A stretch of DNA of 32,496 bases from positions 1 through 32,496 of the forward strand of contig JAQGKJ010000035.1 in NCBI GenBank assembly GCA_028290165.1, written 5' to 3'. This DNA is from Bradyrhizobium sp. Its GTDB lineage: Bacteria; Pseudomonadota; Alphaproteobacteria; Rhizobiales; Xanthobacteraceae. Below are positions 18,642-26,657 of the stretch, one piece after another (position 1 is the stretch's first letter; the number at the start of each line of letters is the position of its first letter). The notes under the pieces are model-generated. The model worked only from the letters and a program-made list of their open reading frames with translations. It made no database searches and was not told where the DNA came from. The position numbers and the translations under genes were made by a program.

Positions 18642-19436
18642 TCACCCTTCGGCCGCGGCCGGTTTCGCCGCCTGCGCCGCTTGATCGGGCACCGTGACCG
18701 ACGGCATGGACAGCCGGCAGAGCTGTCCGTTGGTAAGGGCGGGCGCTTGACGCAAGAAACCGGCCATAAAACACAGGACGTCTTTCAGGCGCTGCCACTG
18801 GCTGGCGTCCTGCAACTCCCAGGAATGTCCCCATAGATGGAAGACGCCGCCACGGGCGAGGGCGTGGCGCAACAACGATTCCGCCATCACGGGCCATTCG
18901 GCCGCACGACCATGGATGACGTAACGCCAGAGATTAGGCAAAGCGTGCCGCTTGATCGCGTTTTTTGCGAAAGCCGAAAAGCGGTGCGGAAAGGCCTGGA
19001 CAGTTGTCGGCATCAGCAGAAGCCCCGCTTGCCGCCGCGGGAAGTCGAGCGAGAGCAATTCGACGCTCCGCAGGCCGAGATAGCCTGCCTTTCGGATCAT
19101 GTGCAGATGCAAGCTTTCGTACCTGCCAAGCGGCGGACCGAAACACACGCACGAAACGCCGGTGTTGTCCTCGACCCAGGCCTTGGAGTTGGCGATCTCC
19201 TGCCACGCTGTCCGATCCGCCACGCGAGTAAGGTCGACATGATGGAGGGTGTGGGCGCCGATCTCGAAATCGGGAGTGAGCTCGCGAAGCTGGGTGGCTG
19301 ACATCGTCCCCAGCTCCGTCGCCGCCGGCACGTAAAAGGTTCCTGCGATCCCGTATTTCGCGAGCAGGGCGGCCACGCGCAGGTCCATGGGATGGCCGTC
19401 ATCCCAACTGGTCGTGATGTAGGTCGGCGATTTCAT
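18642..19436 (-). CDS. Polysaccharide deacetylase (NodB family) of the EPS operon
   Basis: 264 aa. NodB motifs are visible: TTSWDDG (8-14; catalytic Asp12, metal Asp13), motif 2 HTLHH (62-66, the HxxxH metal site) and motif 3 GPPLGRY (100-106). No signal peptide is present, so it is probably cytoplasmic and acts on lipid-linked intermediates or soluble sugars rather than on exported polymer. ATG 19436 overlaps the stop of the upstream flippase gene by four bases (ATGA), a classic coupled start; the longer open frame (19781) is its shadow. The C-terminus ends in an Ala-rich tail. Within the EPS operon it probably removes an acetyl group from an amino sugar or O-acetylated residue. Confidence 0.9.
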   Translation of the reverse strand: MKSPTYITTSWDDGHPMDLRVAALLAKYGIAGTFYVPAATELGTMSATQLRELTPDFEIGAHTLHHVDLTRVADRTAWQEIANSKAWVEDNTGVSCVCFGPPLGRYESLHLHMIRKAGYLGLRSVELLSLDFPRRQAGLLLMPTTVQAFPHRFSAFAKNAIKRHALPNLWRYVIHGRAAEWPVMAESLLRHALARGGVFHLWGHSWELQDASQWQRLKDVLCFMAGFLRQAPALTNGQLCRLSMPSVTVPDQAAQAAKPAAAEG

Positions 19437-21727
19437 GCCCCCGCTCCGACGACGGTCAATCGGCCCCGCGACCGCGCGCTCGCTAGAACGTGGGCGAGCA
19501 GCAGGTCGATACGGCGCGTCGCGACGTGCCGCTGGAGCAGCCGGTACAGTCCCCGCGGCGACCACGACAGGTCGAGCCTCTCCAGTTCTGCCCGCGTGAC
19601 CGCCCGAACTTCCTCGATCAGTCGCCGCTTTTCCTCCGGTGCTTGCATCGTCGTCAGGAAGGCCGACATGACACTCTTGGCAAACATCCGCTTGCGCGAC
19701 ACGACGCGACGGTCGACGGTCCGGATATCCGTTGCCACATCGCAAATGATGCCGGCCAAGTCGAGGGACGCCGGGTACCACTCGTTGGGGACGCCGTCAC
19801 GGACATCCGCCGGCGTGTCGGCGTCGACGAACGAAAGAACCCGATCCGCGGGATCCCAAAGGATATTTTGCAAGCAGAGGTCGCCGTGCGGACATCCGGC
19901 CGCCCAGTACGGCCGCATCACTGCCACGATCGCCCGCGCTATAGACTCCAGCATTTCGCGAGGCGGATCGCTTCGCTCCGCGAGAGACATGTTGAGGTCC
20001 GTTCCCGCGGCCATCGTCATCACCAATGCCGGCGGCGATGCAGACACGTAAAGCGGCAATGGAGCTCGGATCTTCCAGCCTTCAGCGGTCTTGCCATCCA
20101 CCGCCAAATGCAACCGCGTCTGCGCGTCGAACTGCCGCCTCGCCGTGTCGGCGCCGTCCGGTTTGTACAGCTTGACCACCAGATCGCGGTATCCTTGCCA
20201 GAGCGGGCGACTTCCGCGCGAGCCAACGGCGTAGATCTTGCCCTGAAACCCCTCCCCGAGCGGCCTAATATCCCAGTCGGCCTCCGCGGAGTCTTGTGTC
20301 AATTTCTGCAGGACCCTTGCCACCGATACTTGATCGCAATCCGCTGGATCGGGCCGCGCGAGAACGGCCAGGAATGCCACCCAGCGGGCTGCGGCCCCGG
20401 CAACGTTTCCTGCCAGAAACCCATAGGCCGCCCCGAGCAGACCCCATTCGATGGAAAGGATCCAGACTGCCGCCACCGTGACTACGGTACCGACCGACGT
20501 CGCCAAGACGATCGTCTGCGGACGTTCCATGCTCGCCAGTGCGTTCGAAGCCGGCGCCCCCGCTGCCCCGGCCGTCATCGCTATCGCCAAGACAGTAACG
20601 ACATGGCTCCGTCCGCCGTATTCCGGCTCGTGATAAACGACACGCATCAGAATGTCGCCGCCGAGGAGAATCGCGACGCTAAACAGCGACATCGCGCCCA
20701 CGAGCACGAGGGCGTCGCGAACGGCCTGGCGACGCAAATTCGCGCCGCCGCCTTCCTTGAAGGCGAGGACCGCCCGCGGAGTCAGGGTATTTCGGAACGC
20801 GGTCAGCAAAGGGTTGGCCAAGGACGCGATGCTGTTGCAGGCGGCGTAAACGCCCGTCTCCGACATGCCGACGAGCAGCGGCAGCAGCCAGTAGCTGGCA
20901 TAACCCTGCATCGAGACGGTGAGCTGTCCGGCGCACAACCATTTCCCAAGTCCCCAGCTCTCTTTGGTCGCCTGCTGAACCTGGTCCGCTCTGATCAGGA
21001 AATTCGAGCGCGCGTAGTACAACCAGACGATGCTCGTCAGCGCGCAGGCGCCGCCGAGCGCCGCGCAAGCGCCTATCGCGGACATCCTGCCGGTCCATGC
21101 CAGCCAGCCAAGGATGCCGAGCTGCAGCGCCGCTACGGCAGCGTCGAGGATCAGGGCGCTGGCCACCTGCAAATGTGCGAAGGCGTAGCTTCGGCCGTAC
21201 TCCCGCTGCATAGCGGACGGCACCGTTAGCACCAGCGCCAGGATCAACCAGATCAGGCTGGCGTCCGCCCCGAGCATCAACCCCCCGACGGCCGCGAGCG
21301 CCAACGCCACCGTGGCCGCGGCCGCCAACACCCCACTGTGCAGCAGCGAGATTCCTGCATGTTCGGCCGGGGAGCGCGACGGGCGGTGCCGCTGGATCGT
21401 GTACGGAAGCAGGATCAGCGCGTCCTGGACCGCGAGCAGCGATCCCAATATGGAAAGCGCGATCGTGTAGATGCCCAATTGGCTCGGCGCGGTAAATCGG
21501 CCGACCAGCACCGTCGATAGCAGGCTGGTGCCGCTGACCACCGCCTGATCCGCCAACGCCAGGAAATGTGTTCCGAACACGACCCGCATGACCGCCGTCC
21601 AAGGTCCGCCGCGTTTGGCGCCTTGGTCGACGGACGGTTCGCCGACAAGCAATTTCAGCCGCGGCGACGACGCTTCGCGGTCGCCATCACCCCCCAACGG
21701 CCTGCCCGTCGCTTCCGTTTTTTGCAT
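19433..21727 (-). CDS. Wzx-like flippase fused to a kinase-like domain
   Basis: 764 aa. Residues about 40-460 are strongly hydrophobic with about 12 membrane helices of the MATE/Wzx (MOP superfamily) pattern, expected to flip lipid-linked repeat units across the inner membrane. Residues about 480-700 are soluble and kinase-like: a glycine-rich loop GEGFQGKIYAV (491-501), Lys519 in VVKLYK, the catalytic loop HGDLCLQN (614-621; Asp616, Asn621) and metal-binding Asp635 in SFVDAD. All key residues look intact. This join is read through a single frame with no break, so it is a true fusion in this sequence. ATG 21727 has GAAGG upstream and starts 14 bases after the WecG stop; the longer frame (21922) overlaps WecG. 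The kinase might phosphorylate a lipid-linked sugar, a protein partner or itself. Confidence 0.87.
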   Translation of the reverse strand: MQKTEATGRPLGGDGDREASSPRLKLLVGEPSVDQGAKRGGPWTAVMRVVFGTHFLALADQAVVSGTSLLSTVLVGRFTAPSQLGIYTIALSILGSLLAVQDALILLPYTIQRHRPSRSPAEHAGISLLHSGVLAAAATVALALAAVGGLMLGADASLIWLILALVLTVPSAMQREYGRSYAFAHLQVASALILDAAVAALQLGILGWLAWTGRMSAIGACAALGGACALTSIVWLYYARSNFLIRADQVQQATKESWGLGKWLCAGQLTVSMQGYASYWLLPLLVGMSETGVYAACNSIASLANPLLTAFRNTLTPRAVLAFKEGGGANLRRQAVRDALVLVGAMSLFSVAILLGGDILMRVVYHEPEYGGRSHVVTVLAIAMTAGAAGAPASNALASMERPQTIVLATSVGTVVTVAAVWILSIEWGLLGAAYGFLAGNVAGAAARWVAFLAVLARPDPADCDQVSVARVLQKLTQDSAEADWDIRPLGEGFQGKIYAVGSRGSRPLWQGYRDLVVKLYKPDGADTARRQFDAQTRLHLAVDGKTAEGWKIRAPLPLYVSASPPALVMTMAAGTDLNMSLAERSDPPREMLESIARAIVAVMRPYWAAGCPHGDLCLQNILWDPADRVLSFVDADTPADVRDGVPNEWYPASLDLAGIICDVATDIRTVDRRVVSRKRMFAKSVMSAFLTTMQAPEEKRRLIEEVRAVTRAELERLDLSWSPRGLYRLLQRHVATRRIDLLLAHVLASARSRGRLTVVGAGA

Positions 21728-21741
21728 ACCAACCTTCGGTT

Positions 21742-22575
21742 TCAGTGGTACTTGCGCGACAACACCTTGCGAGCGGGGCCCCAACCGCGCGCTGCGCGGC
21801 GCAACAGTTCGCCAACGGCGAGAAACCCGAAACCGGGCACAATGTAGGCGTAGCGCCGCCACAGGCGCCGGGGCTCCGAGCACAATCGGAACAGCCACTC
21901 GAGCGCATGACGTCGCATCCACTCTGGCGCCTGACGTTTCGTCCCGGCCAGGAAATCGAATGCCGCGCCGACGCCGATCATCACCGGCGCCTCAATGCGC
22001 CCGAGGTGTTCCGCCATCCACCGCTCCTGTTTCGGCGTACTCAACCCGACCCAGACGATGTGCGGCCGCGCGGCGTTGATCGCGTCGACAGCCGCGCCGT
22101 CTTCCGCAGGCGTCATCTGCCGAAACGGCGGGCAGAATGTGCCGGCCACTTGCAGTCCCGGGACAGACGCGACCAGGCTTTCCTTCAGTTTCTCGGCGAC
22201 GCCGACGTCGCCGCCGTAGAAAAATTGCCGGTAGCCGCGCCGGCCGGAAACCGCCGTCATTTCCCGCATCAGGTCGGGCCCATAGACCCGTTGCGTGCGC
22301 CGCTTGCCGGTCAGACGCAGGAAGTACACGAGAGGGACGCCGTCGGGGGTCACCATGCCGGCCTCGTTGTGGATCTTGCGCAGCAACGGGTCACGGCGGC
22401 ATTCCATGACGCCGTGGACGCCGGTGACGCAGATGTACTCGCGACGGCCCTCGCTTATCCAGCGCTCAAGCGTCGTGATCGCGTCGTCCATTGTGATAGC
22501 GCTGACGTTGACGCCGAGAACGTCGCCGCGGTCAGTGCGTAGGCGGGCGGCCGCGCTCACTGGGCGAACTTCCAT
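21742..22575 (-). CDS. WecG/TagA/CpsF-family glycosyltransferase (GT26)
   Basis: 277 aa. Family features: [12 protein letters not shown] (51-62), the VTPDGVPLV motif (75-83) with the conserved Asp78, YGPDLM (98-103), and [14 protein letters not shown] near 175-190. Family members add N-acetylmannosaminuronic acid or related sugars to undecaprenyl-linked acceptors. The C-terminal region beyond about 235 is basic and partly hydrophobic ([17 protein letters not shown]), consistent with peripheral membrane contact. The start overlaps the 3' end of the upstream epimerase gene by 19 bases, indicating a tight operon. This is probably the enzyme adding the second sugar to the primed lipid, but the order of additions is inferred. 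Confidence 0.92.
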   Translation of the reverse strand: MEVRPVSAAARLRTDRGDVLGVNVSAITMDDAITTLERWISEGRREYICVTGVHGVMECRRDPLLRKIHNEAGMVTPDGVPLVYFLRLTGKRRTQRVYGPDLMREMTAVSGRRGYRQFFYGGDVGVAEKLKESLVASVPGLQVAGTFCPPFRQMTPAEDGAAVDAINAARPHIVWVGLSTPKQERWMAEHLGRIEAPVMIGVGAAFDFLAGTKRQAPEWMRRHALEWLFRLCSEPRRLWRRYAYIVPGFGFLAVGELLRRAARGWGPARKVLSRKYH

Positions 22576-23537
22576 ACGAGCTTGTCCGCCTCGCGCGAAT
22601 TAGCCAGCAACGCGTCGAAATAGCTGATGGTCTTGTTGAGGCCCTCTTCCAAGGTAACCTTGGGCGTCCAATGCAGAAGCTGACGCGCGCGCGAGATATC
22701 CGGCCGACGCTGGCGGGGATCGTCCTGCGGCAACGGCCGAAATTCGAGTCGCGAGCGCGAACCCGTCAGGGAAATGATGAGCTGGCCCAGCTCGGACATG
22801 GTCATTTCCACAGGATTGCCCAAGTTGACCGGCCCGTCGACGTCGGGCGACAGGTTCATCAATCGCGTTAGTCCGTCGATCAGGTCGTCGACATAACAGA
22901 ACGACCGCGTCTGTGCGCCCGACCCGAAAATCGTAACGGGTTCGCCTTTCAGGGCTTGCACGATGAAGTTGGAGACGACGCGCCCGTCCTGAGGATGCAT
23001 ATTCGGGCCGTAGGTGTTGAATATGCGCGCGACCCGGACGTCGAGCCGATGCTGTCGCCGGTAGTCGTAGAACAACGTCTCGGTGCACCGTTTGCCTTCG
23101 TCATAGCAGGCGCGCGGCCCAACCATGTTCACCATGCCGTGGTAATCCTCAGTCTGGGGATGGACGTCCGGGTCGCCGTAAACTTCGCTAGTGGACGCCT
23201 GCAGGATGCGAACACGCAGCCGTTTGGCGAGGCCCAGCATGTTGATCGCCCCGAGCACACTGGTTTTGGTGGTTTGGATGGGATCGCGCTGGTAGTGGAT
23301 CGGCGAGGCCGGACAGGCGAGGTTGTAAATCTCGTCGACTTCGACATAGAGGGGGAACGTCACGTCGTGCCGCATCACCTCGAAAGCCGGTTCGCCGAGT
23401 AGCGGTTCGATGTTGCGGCGCATGCCGGTGAAGAAGTTGTCGACGCATAGCACCTCGCATTCCTGCTGGAGCAATCGTGCGCATAGATGCGAGCCGAGAA
23501 AGCCTGCGCCGCCGGTCACCAGAACTCGTTTTTTCAC
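22557..23537 (-). CDS. UDP-glucuronate decarboxylase-like NAD-dependent epimerase/dehydratase
   Basis: 326 aa, an extended short-chain dehydrogenase. Visible: NAD-binding GGAGFLG (9-15), the [10 protein letters not shown] motif (74-83) characteristic of UDP-xylose synthase, STSEVYGDP (115-123), and the catalytic pair Tyr145-Lys149 in YDEGK. It would convert UDP-glucuronate to UDP-xylose (CO2 release) in the cytoplasm, feeding EPS or LPS synthesis. GTG 23537 is the start: AGGAGG lies six bases upstream, and the longer frame (ATG 23606) adds 23 residues with no domain role. It is the first gene of the leftward operon, facing the export gene across a 295-base promoter region. A related UDP-sugar epimerase is possible, but the ACPASP motif favours decarboxylase. 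Confidence 0.9.
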   Translation of the reverse strand: MKKRVLVTGGAGFLGSHLCARLLQQECEVLCVDNFFTGMRRNIEPLLGEPAFEVMRHDVTFPLYVEVDEIYNLACPASPIHYQRDPIQTTKTSVLGAINMLGLAKRLRVRILQASTSEVYGDPDVHPQTEDYHGMVNMVGPRACYDEGKRCTETLFYDYRRQHRLDVRVARIFNTYGPNMHPQDGRVVSNFIVQALKGEPVTIFGSGAQTRSFCYVDDLIDGLTRLMNLSPDVDGPVNLGNPVEMTMSELGQLIISLTGSRSRLEFRPLPQDDPRQRRPDISRARQLLHWTPKVTLEEGLNKTISYFDALLANSREADKLVWKFAQ

Positions 23538-23832
23538 GATGCGCCTCCTGCCCGTTGTATGTCCGCCGGTCAGGGCCTGGCCCACTCCGGCATGCGGCAC
23601 CGCCACGTCTCATCTTGACGGACGCCGGAGACGGCCAACAATCGCGCACACGGATGGCGGCAAGGCGCATTAGGGCTATTGGAAGCAGAACATGTCTACT
23701 CCGACGGGAGTACTCCCGAGGAGCGCAACAATAGTCCCTGTTTTTCAGCAACGCAGCGCACGCAACGATTAGTCTCGATGCAGCTGATGACGAGGCCGAA
23801 CTGGGGTCAGGCCGACAACGCGCGGAGCCTTC
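23538..23832. promoter_or_regulatory. Divergent promoter region of the EPS locus
   Basis: 295 bases between oppositely transcribed EPS genes (UXS-like leftward, ExoF-like rightward), so both promoters should lie here. A plausible rightward match is TTGACG, a 16-base spacer and AACAAT near 23616-23643; no leftward core promoter is obvious. The perfect palindrome listed separately lies within it. Confidence 0.55.
23705..23718. promoter_or_regulatory. Perfect 14-bp palindrome, candidate operator
   Basis: CGGGAGTACTCCCG is a perfect inverted repeat, 115 bases before the rightward start and 168 bases before the leftward start. Its size and symmetry suit a dimeric regulator, for example one of the nearby NarL-type proteins. 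Confidence 0.5.
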
Positions 23833-25194
23833 GTGGCGTACGATAAGGAACTGAATTCGAGAACCTCCGGAAACCTCCGCGTCGCGGCCGCATTCCGGCG
23901 CTTCTCGCAGGCGGTCTGTCTGGCTCTCCTGCTATTGCCCGCCGCGCTGTCGGCCGAGGAGATCGATAGCCGCGCCTACCGGCTGGCTCCGGGCGACCGC
24001 ATCACGGTGACTGTCTTCGGCCAGCCGGAACTGTCAGGCGACGTGCTCATCGATGACGCCGGCGCTGTCACCATTCCACTGACCAATCCAATCGAGGTCA
24101 AGGACTTGACGCTGCTCGAATGCCAGAAACGCATCGGCGACCGGCTTGCGGACGGGATCCTGCGGAAACCGTCGGTGAGCGTGCGCGTCGCCGAACCGCG
24201 TCCGCTCTACGTGTTGGGCGACGTGCGGCTGCCAGGCGCTTACCCGTTTCGTTACGGCAGCACGGCAAAAAGCGCCGTGACCCTCGCCGGAGGATTCGGC
24301 CCCGGCGAACTGCTGCGGAACACCGCCGTTTCCGAATTCCTGTTAGCCGATGAGCGCGTACGTCAGCTGACCTTGCAAAAACGCACCCTGCTCGTGCGCA
24401 AAGCCCGTCTCGAAGCGCAGCGCGACGGACAGGACAGCTTTTCACCGCCCGATTTTTCCGACGCTGACTCCGACGCTGACGATGACAAGGACATCATCAA
24501 GATCGCGGCAAACGAAAAGGATATCTTTGCCACCCAAGGCGCCATCCTGCGAGATCAGATTGAGCTGCTCCGTTCGCAAAAGCCGCGTCTGCAGGAGCAA
24601 ATCGACGCCAATACCGAACAGGGCAACGCAGGAAGGAAGCAGCTTGACCTGATCCGGCTGCAAATCGACCGGTACGAAAAGCTTGTCAAACAAGGGCTGG
24701 GGACCCAGAACAACGACTTCCAGTACCGCGTCCTTGAGGCGAACCAGGAAGCCGCCGTCTGGAGGCTGCTGTCGGACGTCTCGCGCCTGGAGATGCAATC
24801 CGGAGAACTCGACTTCAAGATCAAGGAGGTCGAAGCAGCATTCAAGCAGCAAGTCGCGAAGGAACTGCAGGAAACTCGCGACCGCCTCGACGAACTGGAA
24901 GTTACATTGCCGGCGGCGAATAGAATTCGAGATGTCAAGCTCCAATACGCCGGCGGCGCGGCGGGTCAGCGCGACAAGTATTTGATCAGCATCACACGCA
25001 TGCGCAAGGGCCGCGCCATCGTCCTGGACGCAAACGAAACGACGCCGGTCGAACCTGGCGACGTCATTGATGTCAAAAGCAATATGGCGCGCGTTCTGCC
25101 GCACGACGAAGCCGCGGCCGGCCCATTGACATCGCGATCCCGCAGGACAGACGAGATCCAAGCCGGAGAAACGATCGGCACGATTTCCCGGTAG
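23833..25194 (+). CDS. Polysaccharide export protein, Wza/ExoF (OPX) family
   Basis: 453 aa. Signal peptide (hydrophobic 27-40, cleavage near ALSA-EE at 41); no lipobox Cys at the cleavage site, unlike Wza. Next come a polysaccharide export domain (about 46-120, YRLAPGDRITVTVFGQPELS), a SLBB-type domain (about 122-190, PLYVLGDVRLPGAYPF), and a long central and C-terminal coiled coil (about 170-370) of the kind seen in rhizobial ExoF rather than Wza. It acts in the periplasm or outer membrane as part of the export channel that works with the co-polymerase. Start is GTG 23833, with GGAG six bases upstream. A run of Asp (about 212-223, DADSDADDDKD) could bind cations. First gene of the rightward set. 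Confidence 0.9.
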   Translation: MAYDKELNSRTSGNLRVAAAFRRFSQAVCLALLLLPAALSAEEIDSRAYRLAPGDRITVTVFGQPELSGDVLIDDAGAVTIPLTNPIEVKDLTLLECQKRIGDRLADGILRKPSVSVRVAEPRPLYVLGDVRLPGAYPFRYGSTAKSAVTLAGGFGPGELLRNTAVSEFLLADERVRQLTLQKRTLLVRKARLEAQRDGQDSFSPPDFSDADSDADDDKDIIKIAANEKDIFATQGAILRDQIELLRSQKPRLQEQIDANTEQGNAGRKQLDLIRLQIDRYEKLVKQGLGTQNNDFQYRVLEANQEAAVWRLLSDVSRLEMQSGELDFKIKEVEAAFKQQVAKELQETRDRLDELEVTLPAANRIRDVKLQYAGGAAGQRDKYLISITRMRKGRAIVLDANETTPVEPGDVIDVKSNMARVLPHDEAAAGPLTSRSRRTDEIQAGETIGTISR

Positions 25195-25265
25195 CGGCCA
25201 CCGCCGCAGGCAGGTGTTGTGATGGCCGCCCTTTATGGACTCCTTATTGCTTCCCTGGACGCCTC

Positions 25266-26657
25266 ATGACTCGCCTTCCTCCAATTCCACATCCCACGAG
25301 CCCGGGCGACCCTTACATCCTGGCGCTCTCGTGCGTTCTGCTGGGATATGCGGTGATGGGAAAGGGCTTTGCCTATTTCGGCTATCCGCCGTTTTTCGTC
25401 GGCGAATTGGCCTTCCTGGCAGGATTCCTTGTCCTGTTGCGGTCAGGCTGTCTGGTCGCTGTATTCGCGTTCGGACCGAGCCTCCTTCTCGCTGCGACCA
25501 TGGGCTGGACGTTACTACGCACCCTACCCTTCGTTGGCACCTACGGCTTCGACGCGTTGCGCGACAGCGTTATCATCATGTACGGTGGATTTTCCTTCAT
25601 CGTCGCTGCACTTCTGATCGAAGACGCTCGCCGCATCGACACGCTCGTTCGTTATTATCAGGTCTTTCTGGGTATCTACGTCCCCGCCGTACCCTTCCTT
25701 TTCCCGCTCGGCTTCTATTTCGTGGACTATGTGCCGAACGTACCCGGGACGAACGTCAGTTTGATCTGGCTCGGCGCCGGTGAAGTTGCGACGCACCTCG
25801 CTGGCGCCGCGGTTTTCGCGCTCGCGGGTTTTCGCAGGCCTACCCCGGTCTGGACTGCCTGTCTTCTCGCCGCGTTGGTAATGGTGAGTGCCGTGAGCCG
25901 CGCGGCCATGCTCGCATTCGTCGTTCCGGTTGTGTTGGCAGCGCTCCTGCTTGGCAAGGCGCGCATGCTCGCCGTCATCATCGCGGCCGGGCTGATGCTG
26001 CTTGCCACCTCTTACGCGCTCGAGACGAGCTTCTCGAGCTACCAGGAAGCGCGCTCTTCCACGGAACGGCGGGTCAGCTCCGTGCAAGTCGTCGAGAACG
26101 TCGCAAGCATTTTCGGCCAGGGGGGCGATCAGACCGAAGACACGAAGGAGTGGCGCGCGAAGTGGTGGAATATCATCGTCGACAACACGGTGCATGGACC
26201 GTATTTCTGGACCGGCCGCGGATTTGGGGTAAATCTCGGCTTCGAAGACGGGTTCGCAAGCCGGCACACTGAGCGGCCGCTGCGCAGCCCGCATAACGGC
26301 CACATGACGATCCTGGCGCGCGCGGGGATTCCAGGTGCGGCCTTGTGGGGAGTTTTTTTGGCCGCTTGGCTTGGCGCGCTGCTGCACGCGACGTGGCTTG
26401 CCCGCCGGTGTGGGCAGGCCGAATGGGCCGGTCTGCTGCTATTCATCGCCTGCTACGCCACGTCCTGCGTGATCAACGCCACCTTCGACGTCGCGCTTGA
26501 GGCGCCGATGCAGGGCATCTGGTTCTGGTGTCTGATCGGATTCGGCATCGGCACGACGATGATCTACCGGTACATGCAGGATAACCGCTCATGGAAGGCC
26601 CGACTAGGTCGCCAGATTCTGCCGGCCCGCGCGCGCCAAGGCCTGCCGCCTGCCTGA
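25266..26657 (+). CDS. O-antigen ligase/polymerase-type membrane protein (Wzy-like)
   Basis: 463 aa, polytopic with about ten to twelve hydrophobic segments. A large periplasmic loop (about 255-355) ends in SPHNGHMTILARAG, the short motif typical of the Wzy_C/O-antigen ligase family. It probably polymerises flipped repeat units in the periplasm; ligation to a lipid is the alternative, since the family does both. ATG 25266 is close to the ExoF-like stop (71-base gap) with only a weak GGA upstream. Its 3' end overlaps the next gene by 67 bases. Confidence 0.85.
   Translation: MTRLPPIPHPTSPGDPYILALSCVLLGYAVMGKGFAYFGYPPFFVGELAFLAGFLVLLRSGCLVAVFAFGPSLLLAATMGWTLLRTLPFVGTYGFDALRDSVIIMYGGFSFIVAALLIEDARRIDTLVRYYQVFLGIYVPAVPFLFPLGFYFVDYVPNVPGTNVSLIWLGAGEVATHLAGAAVFALAGFRRPTPVWTACLLAALVMVSAVSRAAMLAFVVPVVLAALLLGKARMLAVIIAAGLMLLATSYALETSFSSYQEARSSTERRVSSVQVVENVASIFGQGGDQTEDTKEWRAKWWNIIVDNTVHGPYFWTGRGFGVNLGFEDGFASRHTERPLRSPHNGHMTILARAGIPGAALWGVFLAAWLGALLHATWLARRCGQAEWAGLLLFIACYATSCVINATFDVALEAPMQGIWFWCLIGFGIGTTMIYRYMQDNRSWKARLGRQILPARARQGLPPA

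Noticed and set aside
19490..21229. 579-codon plus-strand open frame opposite the flippase-kinase gene
   Set aside because: Arg/His/Pro-rich shadow product without motifs; the minus strand encodes recognisable domains.
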